Below are positions 1 through 8,183 of a stretch of DNA of 64,000 nt, one piece after another. The stretch's first letter is position 1, and each line of letters begins with the position of its first letter. The stretch comes from Actinomadura nitritigenes (GTDB lineage: Bacteria > Actinomycetota > Actinomycetes > Streptosporangiales > Streptosporangiaceae). The DNA lies in contig NZ_JAGEOK010000002.1 in assembly GCF_017573545.1 (NCBI RefSeq), positions 124,001-188,000 of the forward strand. The letters run 5' to 3'. A program made the position numbers and the translations under genes. Below the pieces are notes generated by a model, which was not told the origin of the DNA, made no database searches, and saw nothing but the letters and a program-made list of their open reading frames with translations.

Positions 1-276
1 CAGGTCGCCGAGCAGCACCCGGACGACGACGAGCGGCAGCCGGATCCGGGCGGCGATCTCGGCGACCGGCTGCGGCTGGAGGCACATCTCCAGGATGTCG
101 AGGTGCTCGGGGCCGATGCCGGGCGATCCGGAGCGCGGCCGGGCCGCGGTCGCGACGATCGTGATCATGTCGAAGGCCTCGGCCGTGGCGGGCCTGGCGC
201 GCCCGCGGGTGAGCGCGTACGACCGGACGATCGGCCCGGCCTCGTCATCGAGCCATTCGCTCCCAGGACCGCTCAT
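1..276 (-). CDS. DUF742 domain protein (CvnC-like), 3' end missing
   Basis: The visible 92 residues start at the ATG at 276 and run off the left edge. They match the DUF742 family: an N-terminal WLDDEAGPIVRSYALTRGR stretch, then a GPEHLDILEMC segment and the LPLVVVRVLLGDL helix of a winged-helix-like fold. In actinomycetes, DUF742 proteins sit in conservons with a sensor kinase, a roadblock protein and a small GTPase, and are thought to link the kinase to the GTPase. Here the gene starts only 6 bases after the kinase stop. The usual roadblock/LC7 gene is absent between them. The ribosome binding site (GAGGA) lies inside the end of the kinase gene, suggesting translational coupling. Confidence 0.85.
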   Translation of the reverse strand, partial: MSGPGSEWLDDEAGPIVRSYALTRGRARPATAEAFDMITIVATAARPRSGSPGIGPEHLDILEMCLQPQPVAEIAARIRLPLVVVRVLLGDL

Positions 277-282
277 GCGGGC

Positions 283-3183
283 TCACGAGTCCTCGGTATC
301 GAGGGACTCGGCGCGGCCGCGCCGGGTGCCCTGCTGGATGGACGACATCATCGAGCGCAGCTCCTCGGGGGTGCGGCCGGCGCGCGGTGCGGGCTCGGGG
401 GCGGGCCGGGCGGCCGGCTCCTCGCGCAGTTGCGCGGCCATGTTCTCCTGCCGGACGCGCTTCGGCAGCGCCGGCCGGTCGCCGCGGCCGGCGCCGGGGG
501 GACGGCGGCGGACCTCGCGCGGGGAGCGCGGCGTCCGCTGCGCGGCGGGCCGCTCGCCGTCGCGGCGCGCGGGGGGCTCGCCCCACGCGGACGGCGACCT
601 GCGCTGCCCGGGCAGCGGACCCTGCACGGGCTCGGCGAACACCGGGCGCGGGCCGGTCGTCTCGGACGCCTCCCCCGGTCCGGGCACGCCGGCGGTCTCG
701 CCGGACGCGTCGCTCGGGCCCCATCCGATCGGGCCGGTTCCGGCGCCGCCGGGGGCCGGGCCCGCCGGGACCCCGATCGGGCCGGTGGCCGGGCCGTCGG
801 GCGGCAGGCCGATCGGGCCGATCGGGCCGGTGGGCGGGCCGTCGGCGCGGTCAGCGAACCCGGCGGAGCGGCCCGCCCCAGCGCCGCCGCCGGGGCCGCC
901 GCCGAGCGGATCGTCGCCGAGGGGGTCGTTGCCGAGGGGGTCGGCGGCGATCGCGCCGAGCGGGTCGTCGCCGAACTGCGGCGGGCGGGGCAGCGGCTCG
1001 GCGGGACGGGCGTCGGCGGGTTCCGGGCGCGGGGCCGCGGCGTGCCGGCCGGCCGGAAGGCGCAGCACCGCGCCGCCCGGCTCCTCGCCGGCGGGGCCGT
1101 CCGGGCGGCGGCCGACGACGGCGCCGACCGGGACGAGGGCGTCCTCGGCGCGGCGGGTGGTGAGCGCGGGCGGCGCCTCCAGCGCGTCGGCCTCGGCGCG
1201 GACGACGAGGTCCTCGGGCAGCAGCACGATCGCGGTCATGCCGCCGTACGGGGAGGTGCGCAGGGTGACCTTGACGCCGTGCCGGCGGGCGAGCCGGCCG
1301 ACGACGAACAGGCCGAGCTGCGAGGCGTCGGACAGGTCGAACTCGCCGCCGCTGGCGAGCCGCTCGTTGGCCGCGGCGAGGCTCGGCTCGTCCATGCTGA
1401 GCCCGCGGTCCTCGACCTCCAGGGTGAAGCCGTGCGAGACGGCCTGGCCGTGCACCTGCACGGTGGTGTGCGGCGGCGAGAACGCGGTGGCGTTCTCGAT
1501 CAGCTCGGCGAGCAGGTGGATGACGTCGGCGACGGCGGGCCCGACGATCGCGGCGCGGGTCATCGGCGCGACGTTGACGCGGGTGTAGTCCTCGACCTCG
1601 GACGCGGCGGCGCGGGCGACGTCGACGATCGCGACGGGGCTGCGCCAGCCGCGGCCGGGCGCCTGCCCGGACAGGATGATGAGGCCCTCCGCGTGCCGGC
1701 GCATGCGGGTGGCGAGGTGGTCGACCCGGAACAGGTCCTCCAGGTCGTCGGGGACCTCGATGCGCCGCTCCATCGAGTCGAGCAGCTTGAGCTGGCGGTG
1801 CAGCAGCGTCTGGCTGCGGCGGGCGAGGTTGACGAAGACGTCGCTGACGTTGCGGCGCAGCGTCGCCTCCTCGACGGCGCCCTGGATGGCGGTGCGGCGG
1901 GCGGCGTTGAACGCCTCGCCGACCTGGTCGATCTCGCGGGTGCCGAAGGCCAGCGGCGGCGCCTCGGCGGCCACGTCGACCTCCTCGCCGCGGCGCAGCC
2001 GGCGGATCACGCCGGGAAGCCGGACGTCGGCGAGGTCGATGGCCTCGCGGCGCAGCCGGGCCAGCTCGCGGATCACGGACCGGGCCACCCACACCGCGAT
2101 GACCAGGGACGCGACGACGGCGAGAAGGCCGAGGGCGCCGGCCAGCACGACCCGGGTGATGATGCCGTCGGAGATCGGCTTGGCGCGCTTCTCGGCGCCC
2201 GCGGCCACCGACAGCTCCAGCCCGCGCAGCCGGGTGAGGTTGGAGTCGGCGGTGGTCTTCCACAGCGTCCCGGAGGTGGAGGACGGCCGGACGAGCGCGC
2301 GGGACGCGACGAACCGGTCCTCCAGCGCGCGGAGCCGGGCGTACTCGGGCATGGCGGTGACGCGCCGGTAGTAGGACTGGTCGTCGGCGCGCAGCTCGGA
2401 CGAGGCGAACCCGTACAGGGAGCGCTGGGTGCCGACGAGCTTGACGAACTGGGCGTGCTCGGCGGGCGTCATCCGCCCGGCGGCGAGCGCGCCGGCGAGG
2501 ACGGCGTCCTCCTCGGCGAGGGTCTCGCGGGCCCGCGACAGCGACGCCTCGTTGCGGGCGTCCTTGGCGACCTCGGAGTTGTCGAGGGTGGCGAGGGAGC
2601 CCTGCAGCGACCCGATGTCCGACAGCAAGGAGGTGTAGTCGGCGAACGCCTTGGACCGGCCGGTGGCGCCGGCGTCGATGGCGCGCCGCCCGGTGCCGAG
2701 CGCGGCGAGCTCGCCGCTGATCCGGTCGGCGAGCCGGCGGGCCTGGGCGGGCGCGGCGCCGCGGGCGCCGGAGTCCTGGACGAGGCGGCGGAACAGGTCG
2801 GCCTGCCGGTCGGTGACGAGGCGCCCGGACTCCATCGCGGCGCGGTCCCCGTCGGTATGGCTGCCGAGATACACCATCGACAGCCGGCGCTCGTTCTGCA
2901 GGGCGCTGCCGAGCGCGCCGGACGGGTAGGCGAAGTGGTCCTGGACGGTCTCGACGTGCCGGAGGTTGAGGCCCTGGCCGAGCGCGATGCTCGCGGCGAA
3001 GGCCCAGAGCACGCCGAGCGAGACGACCGAGACGGTCACCATCAGGACGACCTTGAACCGGATGGACCGGAACCGCGACGCCTTGGGGACCCGACGGTGG
3101 CCGGCGGCGGGGTCCGGGGAGCGGCCTCGTTTTGGCACTTCGGTGACGACTTTCGCTCGTGGGGGCAGGTGAGGGGCCGACAA
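283..3183 (-). CDS. Nitrate/nitrite-sensing-type sensor histidine kinase (CvnA-like)
   Basis: This 966-residue membrane kinase heads a conservon-like operon. It has one transmembrane segment at about residues 43-66 and an extracellular helical sensor region of the NIT type (about 85-330, with the QNERRLSMVYLG motif). A second transmembrane segment at about 342-366 is followed by a HAMP linker, a dimerisation region containing VDHLATRMRRH, and a GHKL ATPase domain with N box ELIENATAFSPP near 560 and the G1 motif EDRGLSM. The last 280 residues are Pro/Gly/Ala-rich with GPIGPIG and DDPLG repeats and are probably disordered. In conservons the kinase is thought to signal through roadblock, DUF742 and GTPase partners. 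The ligand is unknown. Confidence 0.9.
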   Translation of the reverse strand: MSAPHLPPRAKVVTEVPKRGRSPDPAAGHRRVPKASRFRSIRFKVVLMVTVSVVSLGVLWAFAASIALGQGLNLRHVETVQDHFAYPSGALGSALQNERRLSMVYLGSHTDGDRAAMESGRLVTDRQADLFRRLVQDSGARGAAPAQARRLADRISGELAALGTGRRAIDAGATGRSKAFADYTSLLSDIGSLQGSLATLDNSEVAKDARNEASLSRARETLAEEDAVLAGALAAGRMTPAEHAQFVKLVGTQRSLYGFASSELRADDQSYYRRVTAMPEYARLRALEDRFVASRALVRPSSTSGTLWKTTADSNLTRLRGLELSVAAGAEKRAKPISDGIITRVVLAGALGLLAVVASLVIAVWVARSVIRELARLRREAIDLADVRLPGVIRRLRRGEEVDVAAEAPPLAFGTREIDQVGEAFNAARRTAIQGAVEEATLRRNVSDVFVNLARRSQTLLHRQLKLLDSMERRIEVPDDLEDLFRVDHLATRMRRHAEGLIILSGQAPGRGWRSPVAIVDVARAAASEVEDYTRVNVAPMTRAAIVGPAVADVIHLLAELIENATAFSPPHTTVQVHGQAVSHGFTLEVEDRGLSMDEPSLAAANERLASGGEFDLSDASQLGLFVVGRLARRHGVKVTLRTSPYGGMTAIVLLPEDLVVRAEADALEAPPALTTRRAEDALVPVGAVVGRRPDGPAGEEPGGAVLRLPAGRHAAAPRPEPADARPAEPLPRPPQFGDDPLGAIAADPLGNDPLGDDPLGGGPGGGAGAGRSAGFADRADGPPTGPIGPIGLPPDGPATGPIGVPAGPAPGGAGTGPIGWGPSDASGETAGVPGPGEASETTGPRPVFAEPVQGPLPGQRRSPSAWGEPPARRDGERPAAQRTPRSPREVRRRPPGAGRGDRPALPKRVRQENMAAQLREEPAARPAPEPAPRAGRTPEELRSMMSSIQQGTRRGRAESLDTEDS

Positions 3184-3194
3184 GCTCCAAGCGG

Positions 3195-3236
3195 AACCGA
3201 CAAGGTTCGAGCGGAACCGGCGAGGTTGCGCGGAAC
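3195..3236. repeat. 20-bp direct repeats, each with an AACC-N5-GGTT palindrome
   Basis: Two full copies of a GCGGAACC-N5-GGTT unit start exactly 20 bases apart (palindromes at 3195-3207 and 3215-3227), and a partial third copy (GCGGAAC) lies at 3230-3236. They occupy the gap between the divergently transcribed sensor kinase and substrate-binding protein genes. Twenty bases is about two helical turns, so a dimeric regulator could bind both sites on the same face. The bound protein is unknown; the operator role is inference. Confidence 0.5.
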
Positions 3237-3323
3237 GGACGGAAGCCTAGGGCGATCCCGCGCCGTGTGTCGACAGTTTCCAGATCATCACATTTTGTGT
3301 GCGCACGTGACCAAAAATAGCCC

Positions 3324-3329
3324 TACGAT
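3324..3329 (+). promoter_or_regulatory. -10 element (TACGAT) of a probably leaderless promoter
   Basis: TACGAT ends 8 bases before the GTG at 3338 and 11 before the ATG at 3341, and no Shine-Dalgarno sequence lies in between. The transcript would therefore begin at or very near the start codon. A GTGCGCAC palindrome sits just upstream at 3299-3306. No convincing -35 hexamer is seen. Confidence 0.4.
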
Positions 3330-3337
3330 CTCTCAGC

Positions 3338-4537
3338 GTGATGGCGACTACCCCGAACCACGTGCACCGGGTGCGGCGCCCGCTCGCGGCGGCCGCGCTC
3401 GCGGTGGCCGCCCTGACGGCCGGGTGCGGCGGCGGATCGTCCGGCACGGCCCCGCCGCCGGACATCCCGATGCAGCAGGAGATCGGCGCCTCGGAGGGCC
3501 GGCTCGACCTGGTCGTCTGGGCGGGCTACGCCGAGAACGGCTCGAACGACCGGAAGGTCGACTGGGTCACCCCGTTCACGAAGGCGACCGGATGCCGCGT
3601 CGAGGCGAAGGTGGCGGACACGTCCGACTCGATGGTCGCGCTGATGCAGACCGGCAAGTACGACGGCGTGTCGGCGTCCGGCGACGCGTCGCTGCGGCTC
3701 GTCTACGGCGGGACGGTCGCTCCGGTCAACACGCGGCTGCTCAGCGGGTACGGCGACATCGCCGGGTTCCTGAAGAACCAGCCGTACAACTCGGTGGACG
3801 GGAAGATGTACGGCGTCCCGCACGGCTACGGCGCCAACATGCTGATGTACCGGACGGACAAGCTGGCGCAGCGCCCGACGTCCTGGGACGTCGTGTGGAA
3901 GAAGGACTCCCCGGCGTCGGGGCACGTCGTCGCCTACGACTCCCCCATCTACATCGCCGACGCCGCGCTGTACCTGAAGGCGCACCGGCCGGACCTGAAG
4001 ATCAAGAACGTGTACGAGCTGGACGAGGAGCAGTTCGACGCGGCGATCGACCTGCTGAAGCAGCAGCGGCCGAACGTGAACCAGTACTGGGCGAACTACC
4101 TCGACGAGCTGCAGTCGTTCAAGAGCGCCGACAACTACGCGGGCACCGCGTGGCAGGTGACCGCGAACCTGGCGATGGACCAGCGGTCGCCGGTCGCGAC
4201 CACGATCCCGGCCGAGGGCGCCACCGGCTGGTCCGACACGTGGATGATCTCGTCGAGGGCGCAGCATCCCGCGTGCATGTACCAGTGGATGAACTGGATC
4301 ACCAAGCCGAAGGTGCAGGCGCAGGTCGCGCAGTACTTCGGTGAGGCGCCGGCCAACCCGAAGGCGTGCGCGTACACCGCGAAGGGCTTCTGCTCCACCT
4401 ACCACGTCGGCGATCCCGCCTTCTACAAGCGGCTGGCGTTCTGGCGCACCCCGGTGAAGGACTGCGGCGACGACCGCGGCGACGACTGTGTCGACTACGC
4501 GCGCTGGACGCAGGCCTGGACGCAGATCAAGGGCTGA
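3338..4537 (+). CDS. PotD-like ABC substrate-binding lipoprotein
   Basis: The 399-residue product has a lipoprotein signal peptide: Arg-rich start, hydrophobic run and lipobox LTAGC with Cys30. The mature part resembles the spermidine/putrescine-type extracellular solute-binding family (LVVWAGYAE near the N-terminus, GVPHGYGANMLMYRTD, then TSWDVVW). It would be anchored outside the membrane and deliver substrate to an ABC permease. No permease or ATPase gene is adjacent, so it is an orphan binding protein here. The start is GTG at 3338 or ATG at 3341; both fit a leaderless transcript. A GC-rich hairpin follows the stop. Polyamine specificity is inferred from family only. Confidence 0.85.
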   Translation: MMATTPNHVHRVRRPLAAAALAVAALTAGCGGGSSGTAPPPDIPMQQEIGASEGRLDLVVWAGYAENGSNDRKVDWVTPFTKATGCRVEAKVADTSDSMVALMQTGKYDGVSASGDASLRLVYGGTVAPVNTRLLSGYGDIAGFLKNQPYNSVDGKMYGVPHGYGANMLMYRTDKLAQRPTSWDVVWKKDSPASGHVVAYDSPIYIADAALYLKAHRPDLKIKNVYELDEEQFDAAIDLLKQQRPNVNQYWANYLDELQSFKSADNYAGTAWQVTANLAMDQRSPVATTIPAEGATGWSDTWMISSRAQHPACMYQWMNWITKPKVQAQVAQYFGEAPANPKACAYTAKGFCSTYHVGDPAFYKRLAFWRTPVKDCGDDRGDDCVDYARWTQAWTQIKG

Positions 4538-4568
4538 CCAGGCAGGACCTGCGCCGGAACGGACCGGG

Positions 4569-4591
4569 ACCGGCCCCGCGGCGGGGCCGGT
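4569..4591 (+). terminator. GC-rich hairpin after the PotD-like gene
   Basis: A perfect 10-bp stem (ACCGGCCCCG / CGGGGCCGGT) with a 3-base loop begins 32 bases after the stop codon. It lacks a T-tract, as is common for actinomycete terminators. Confidence 0.5.
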
Positions 4592-4658
4592 GTCGCGCCC
4601 GCGGCCGGGTAATGAGACACTTACATCAGTTTGTCGCACGACGTCTGGTGAGGTGGGA

Positions 4659-5564
4659 ATGTCCGCGACCGTCCAGCCCCCCGAGAGCGTGACCTGGCGG
4701 GTCCACATCGACCGGTCCATGTGGGTCGGCGGGGTGCGCAGCCTCATGCTGCAGGCCCTGCACCCGATGGCCATGTGGGGCGTCTGGCAGAACTCCAACT
4801 TCCAGGAGGACCCCTTCGGCCGGCTGCAGCGCACCGCCGACTTCGTCGGCGTCGCCACGTTCGGCACGCACGAGGAGATCGACGCGCTGGCCCGGAAGGT
4901 CCGCGACATCCACCGCAGCCTGCGGATCCTCAACCACGACACCGGGAAGAAGGAGCGCCTCGACCAGCCCGAGCTGCTGCTCTGGGTGCACTGCGCCGAG
5001 GTCTACTCCTACCTCCAGGTCGCCCGCCGCGCCGGTCTCCTGCTCACCGACGCGATGGCCGACCGGTACCTGGACGAGCAGCGCCGCACCGCCGCCTACG
5101 TCGGGCTGCACCCCGAGGACGTCCCCGGCAGCGTCGCGGAGATGGAGCAGTACTTCGCGAGCATGCGCCCGCACCTGCGCGTCACCGAGGAGGCGGCGGC
5201 CACCGTCAGGTTCCTGATGTGGCCCACGATGCCGGAGAACCTGAAGTTCCTGGCGCCCGGAAAGCCGGGCTACTTCCCCTTCGGCGCGCTCTGCTACTAC
5301 TCCCTGCCCGACTGGGCCCGCACGATGTACGGGGCGCTTCCCGAGGTCCCGCAGCCCGCCGTCACCGCCGCGCTCCGCTCGTTCCGGCTCGCGATGAACT
5401 CGGTGCCGGAGAAGCTGCACGACTACGCGTTCGCCAAGCCCACCCGCGAGATGCTCGAACGCGCCCGGCGGAACCTCGCCGCCGAGGGCTACGACGTCAG
5501 CCGCGGCCTCTACGGCCTGCGCGACCCCCGCCGCTGGCGCCCCCGCGCCCTCACCCCCGCCTGA
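4659..5564 (+). CDS. MpaB/Lcp-like oxygenase family protein (DUF2236)
   Basis: The 301-residue protein belongs to the DUF2236 family, which includes the fungal protease-like MpaB oxygenase and the haem-containing latex-clearing protein. Typical features are the early RSLMLQALHPMAMWGV segment, a WVHCAEVYSYL helix with a conserved His, and an alpha-helical body. It is probably a cytoplasmic haem-dependent oxygenase of unknown substrate. The ATG at 4659 follows the purine-rich GGTGAGGTGGGA, whereas upstream in-frame codons would extend through low-complexity sequence, so the short start is preferred. The gene converges on the RecB-like gene, 15 bases away. Confidence 0.8.
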   Translation: MSATVQPPESVTWRVHIDRSMWVGGVRSLMLQALHPMAMWGVWQNSNFQEDPFGRLQRTADFVGVATFGTHEEIDALARKVRDIHRSLRILNHDTGKKERLDQPELLLWVHCAEVYSYLQVARRAGLLLTDAMADRYLDEQRRTAAYVGLHPEDVPGSVAEMEQYFASMRPHLRVTEEAAATVRFLMWPTMPENLKFLAPGKPGYFPFGALCYYSLPDWARTMYGALPEVPQPAVTAALRSFRLAMNSVPEKLHDYAFAKPTREMLERARRNLAAEGYDVSRGLYGLRDPRRWRPRALTPA

Positions 5565-5579
5565 CCCCTCCGCCGGGGG

Positions 5580-6524
5580 TCAGGACTCGTCGGGGAGCGC
5601 GGCCCAGGGGTCCTTGCGGGGGGCGGCCTCGCGGCCTTCGGGGCAGTGGCGGGCGAAGTCGCACCACGAGCACAGCCGGCCGGGACGCGCCGGGAACCGC
5701 TCGTCGAACGGGGCGTGGTCGACCGGCGGCGCGGCCTCGCGGCCCGGTCCGGTGCCGCGGCCCTGCGCGCCGGCGCGGGTCCGCGCGGCCTCGCCGCGAC
5801 GCGGGGCGGGGACGCGGGCCCGGTACGCGTCGTCGGCGGCGGACGCCTCCTCGGCGATCTGCTCGGCCCGCCTGATGTGCCGCTGCAGCGACTCGTCGGT
5901 GTGCTCCCAGACCGCCACCTCGCCGGACGGCAGGTGGTGCAGCTCGACGCGGTGGCACGGGCGGCGCAGCACCCGGGACGCGGCGACCGCGTAGATCGCC
6001 AGCGCGAGCGAGCCGCGCGCGTCGTCGGCGGTCTGGACGTGCCGGCCCGTCTTGTAGTCGACGACGACGAGCTCGGAGCCGCGGGCGTCGAGCCGGTCGA
6101 TGCGGCCGGAGACGGCGATGCGGTCGGTGCGGGCCGCGACGGTGCGCTCGACGCCGACCGGCTCGTCCGCCGGGTCGAGGCCCGCCGCGTACCGCTCGGT
6201 CATCTCGCGGGCGCGCTCGCGCCACCGCGCGGACTGCGCCTCGTCCCGGAACCCGTCGGTCAGCCAGCCGCGCGCCAGCAGGGTGCCGGCGGCCTCCGGC
6301 GTCCGCTCGGCGGGCGGCAGCCGCCACCAGCCGGCGAGCGCGTTGTGCACGGCCGCGCCGACGCTGTTGTGCGCCCACGGCGGGCCCTTCGGCGGCATCG
6401 GACGGTCCAGGTAGGTCATCCGGTACCGGCGGGGGCAGTCCAGCCAGGTGTTCAGCCGGGACGGCGTGCAGGCGTACAGCCGCCGGGGCATGCCGTCGAA
6501 GCCCAGCTGCTCGGCCCCGGCCAC
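5580..6524 (-). CDS. RecB/Cas4-like PD-(D/E)XK nuclease with four-cysteine cluster
   Basis: The 314-residue protein has the PD-(D/E)XK nuclease core of the RecB/Cas4/AddB-C family: H60 in GAAVH, D143 in GRIDRLD, and D156 with K158 in VVDYKTG. Four cysteines, C30 in the CPRRY motif and C285, C288 and C294 near the C-terminus, match the 4Fe-4S-binding arrangement of these nucleases. It should cut DNA with exonuclease polarity, perhaps in repair. It has no helicase domain and no adjacent helicase. It lies 4 bases after the MBL-fold gene, so the two are almost certainly co-transcribed. Not a CRISPR Cas4: no cas genes or repeats are near. Confidence 0.88.
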   Translation of the reverse strand: MAGAEQLGFDGMPRRLYACTPSRLNTWLDCPRRYRMTYLDRPMPPKGPPWAHNSVGAAVHNALAGWWRLPPAERTPEAAGTLLARGWLTDGFRDEAQSARWRERAREMTERYAAGLDPADEPVGVERTVAARTDRIAVSGRIDRLDARGSELVVVDYKTGRHVQTADDARGSLALAIYAVAASRVLRRPCHRVELHHLPSGEVAVWEHTDESLQRHIRRAEQIAEEASAADDAYRARVPAPRRGEAARTRAGAQGRGTGPGREAAPPVDHAPFDERFPARPGRLCSWCDFARHCPEGREAAPRKDPWAALPDES

Positions 6525-6528
6525 CGGA

Positions 6529-7239
6529 TCAGTCGTCGTCCTGCTCGCGGGCGAGCGAACCCCAGGTCTCCCAGCGGGCGTCCTCCTCGCCGACCGTCGT
6601 CTCCTCGCCCTGGCCGGGCAGGATCCGCAGGTCCTTCGGCAGCGGGGTGAGCAGCGCGCCGATCGAGTTCAGCTGCTTGCCGAGCTCGTCGTACACCCCG
6701 CCGATCGAGCCGGGACGGCCCCGGTGCAGGGTGTCGCCGGAGAACAGCACGCCGAGCTGCTCGCTGATCACGCTGACGCTGCCGGGCGTGTGGCCGGGGG
6801 TGTGCAGCACCTCCAGCTGGGAGTCGGCGATCTCGAAGACGCCGCCGTCCTCCAGCCAGATGTCCGGTTCGAGGGAGCGCAGCGCCTTGGCGTCGTCCTC
6901 GTCCTTCTCCTCGCGGGCGAGGCGGCCGAAGTAGTCCCGCCACAGCACCCGGTCGCCGCGGTGCAGCGCGATCGGGGCCCAGTTCTCCTCGTCCTCCTCG
7001 CCGGCGGCGGCCACCTCGAGCACCACCTCGAGGCGGTGCTCACCGCCGTCGGTGAGCAGGACGGCCATGACCTCGCGTTCGCCGACCTCCTTGAGGATGG
7101 CCTCGGCGTCGAAGGCCGGGTCGATCACGATGACCTCGTCGTCGTCGCCGACGATGTAGGTGTTGTTCTCGACGTCGTACTCGGTGTCGTCGAGGGTGAG
7201 CTTCCCCGACGTCGTCACCTGTTCGATGCGCGCGTCCAC
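6529..7239 (-). CDS. MBL-fold hydrolase homologue with degenerate metal site
   Basis: The 236-residue protein aligns over its length with glyoxalase II-like metallo-beta-lactamase-fold hydrolases: VIDPAFDAEAI early, HTPGHTPGS at 146-154, FSGDTL with D169, and LPGQGEET at the C-terminal loop. The defining THxHxDH motif is replaced by TDGGEHR at 63-69, and the C-terminal GHG is GQG (Q210). Only H146 and D169 of the usual ligands remain, so metal binding and hydrolysis are probably lost. A charged insertion occupies about 77-122. It precedes the RecB-like nuclease gene, suggesting a structural or regulatory role there. The role is inference. Confidence 0.82.
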   Translation of the reverse strand: MDARIEQVTTSGKLTLDDTEYDVENNTYIVGDDDEVIVIDPAFDAEAILKEVGEREVMAVLLTDGGEHRLEVVLEVAAAGEEDEENWAPIALHRGDRVLWRDYFGRLAREEKDEDDAKALRSLEPDIWLEDGGVFEIADSQLEVLHTPGHTPGSVSVISEQLGVLFSGDTLHRGRPGSIGGVYDELGKQLNSIGALLTPLPKDLRILPGQGEETTVGEEDARWETWGSLAREQDDD

Positions 7240-7248
7240 GCTGGCACC

Positions 7249-8136
7249 CTACCGTGCTTCCGGGGCGGTTCCGGGCCGCACCGCTTCAGCGCCCGGAGAC
7301 ACGGGCGCGGAGCCGGTGGACGCGGCGACGAGGGCGGCGTAGGCGTCCGGCGCGGTGGTCTCCGCGCCGAGGCGGTCGCCGGTCAGGACGCCGTGGTCGT
7401 CGCTGGAGCCGGTGGCGGCCAGGCCGAGGTCGCGGGCGAGGCCGCGCAGCGCGGCGCGCTCCCCCGCGTCCTGGTCGGGGTGGTCGACCTCGATTCCGGC
7501 GAGGCCCGCGGCGGCGAGGCCCGCGATCACCTCGTCGGAGAAGACGTAGCCGCCGCGCCGGGTCCGCGGATGGGCGAGCACGCACACCCCGCCGGCCGCC
7601 CGGACGAGCCGGATCGCCCGCGCCGGGTCGAGCGCGTACCGGTCGGCGTGCGCGCGGCCGCCCTCGGCGATCCAGTCGCGGGTGAACGCCTCGTCGGGGG
7701 ACGCCACGACGCCCGCCTCGGCCATGGCGCGCGCGATGTGCGGGCGGCCGACCGCCTCCCCGCGCGCCAGCGCGCGGACCCGCTCCCAGGTCACGTCCGC
7801 GCCCAGCGCCCGCAGCCGCTCCACCATCGTCCGCGCCCTGATGACGCGGTCGTCGCGGATCCGGGCCAGCTCGGCGGCCAGGGCGGGCTCGGACGGGTCG
7901 AACAGGTACCCGAGCAGGTGCAGGCTGCGCCCGTCCTGCTTGCACGACAGCTCGACGCCGGGGACGAGCGTCAGCCCGTCCGGCAGCGCGGCGGCGGCCT
8001 CGTCCCAGCCGGCGACCGTGTCGTGGTCGGTCAGCGCGATGACGTCCACGCCGTTCGCGCGGGCCCGCCGCACGACCTCGGACGGCGGGCGCGTCCCGTC
8101 GGAGGCGTCGCTGTGGCTGTGCAGGTCGATGCGCAT
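7249..8136 (-). CDS. PHP-domain phosphoesterase
   Basis: The 295-residue protein is a polymerase-and-histidinol-phosphatase (PHP) domain enzyme. It has the metal motif DLHSHSDASDG (H6, H8), ALTDHD near 35-40, PGVELSC near 60, RPHIARAM near 130, VLAHPR near 190 and the final GSSDDHG. It resembles the YciV/RNase AM group of 3',5'-nucleoside bisphosphate phosphatases and 5'-3' exoribonucleases, and probably uses a trinuclear metal centre in the cytoplasm. It stands between the DUF6758 gene and the MBL-fold gene on the same strand. The exact substrate cannot be read from the sequence. Confidence 0.87.
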   Translation of the reverse strand: MRIDLHSHSDASDGTRPPSEVVRRARANGVDVIALTDHDTVAGWDEAAAALPDGLTLVPGVELSCKQDGRSLHLLGYLFDPSEPALAAELARIRDDRVIRARTMVERLRALGADVTWERVRALARGEAVGRPHIARAMAEAGVVASPDEAFTRDWIAEGGRAHADRYALDPARAIRLVRAAGGVCVLAHPRTRRGGYVFSDEVIAGLAAAGLAGIEVDHPDQDAGERAALRGLARDLGLAATGSSDDHGVLTGDRLGAETTAPDAYAALVAASTGSAPVSPGAEAVRPGTAPEAR

Positions 8137-8183
8137 GCGCTCTTTCTAACAGCCGCCGGCCCGGCGGGCGGGCGGCCGTTCGC

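Noticed and set aside
896..970. Tandem repeats resembling a CRISPR or satellite
   Set aside because: They are in-frame DDPLG-type codon repeats inside the kinase tail; no spacers.
103..4344. Very long open frame of over 1400 codons on the plus strand
   Set aside because: It runs antisense through the sensor kinase and into the PotD-like gene, has Arg/Gly/Ala-biased composition and no domain; it is an artefact of high third-position GC.
5580..6524. CRISPR-associated Cas4
   Set aside because: The domain is shared with many RecB-like nucleases; no cas1/cas2 or repeats lie within the window.
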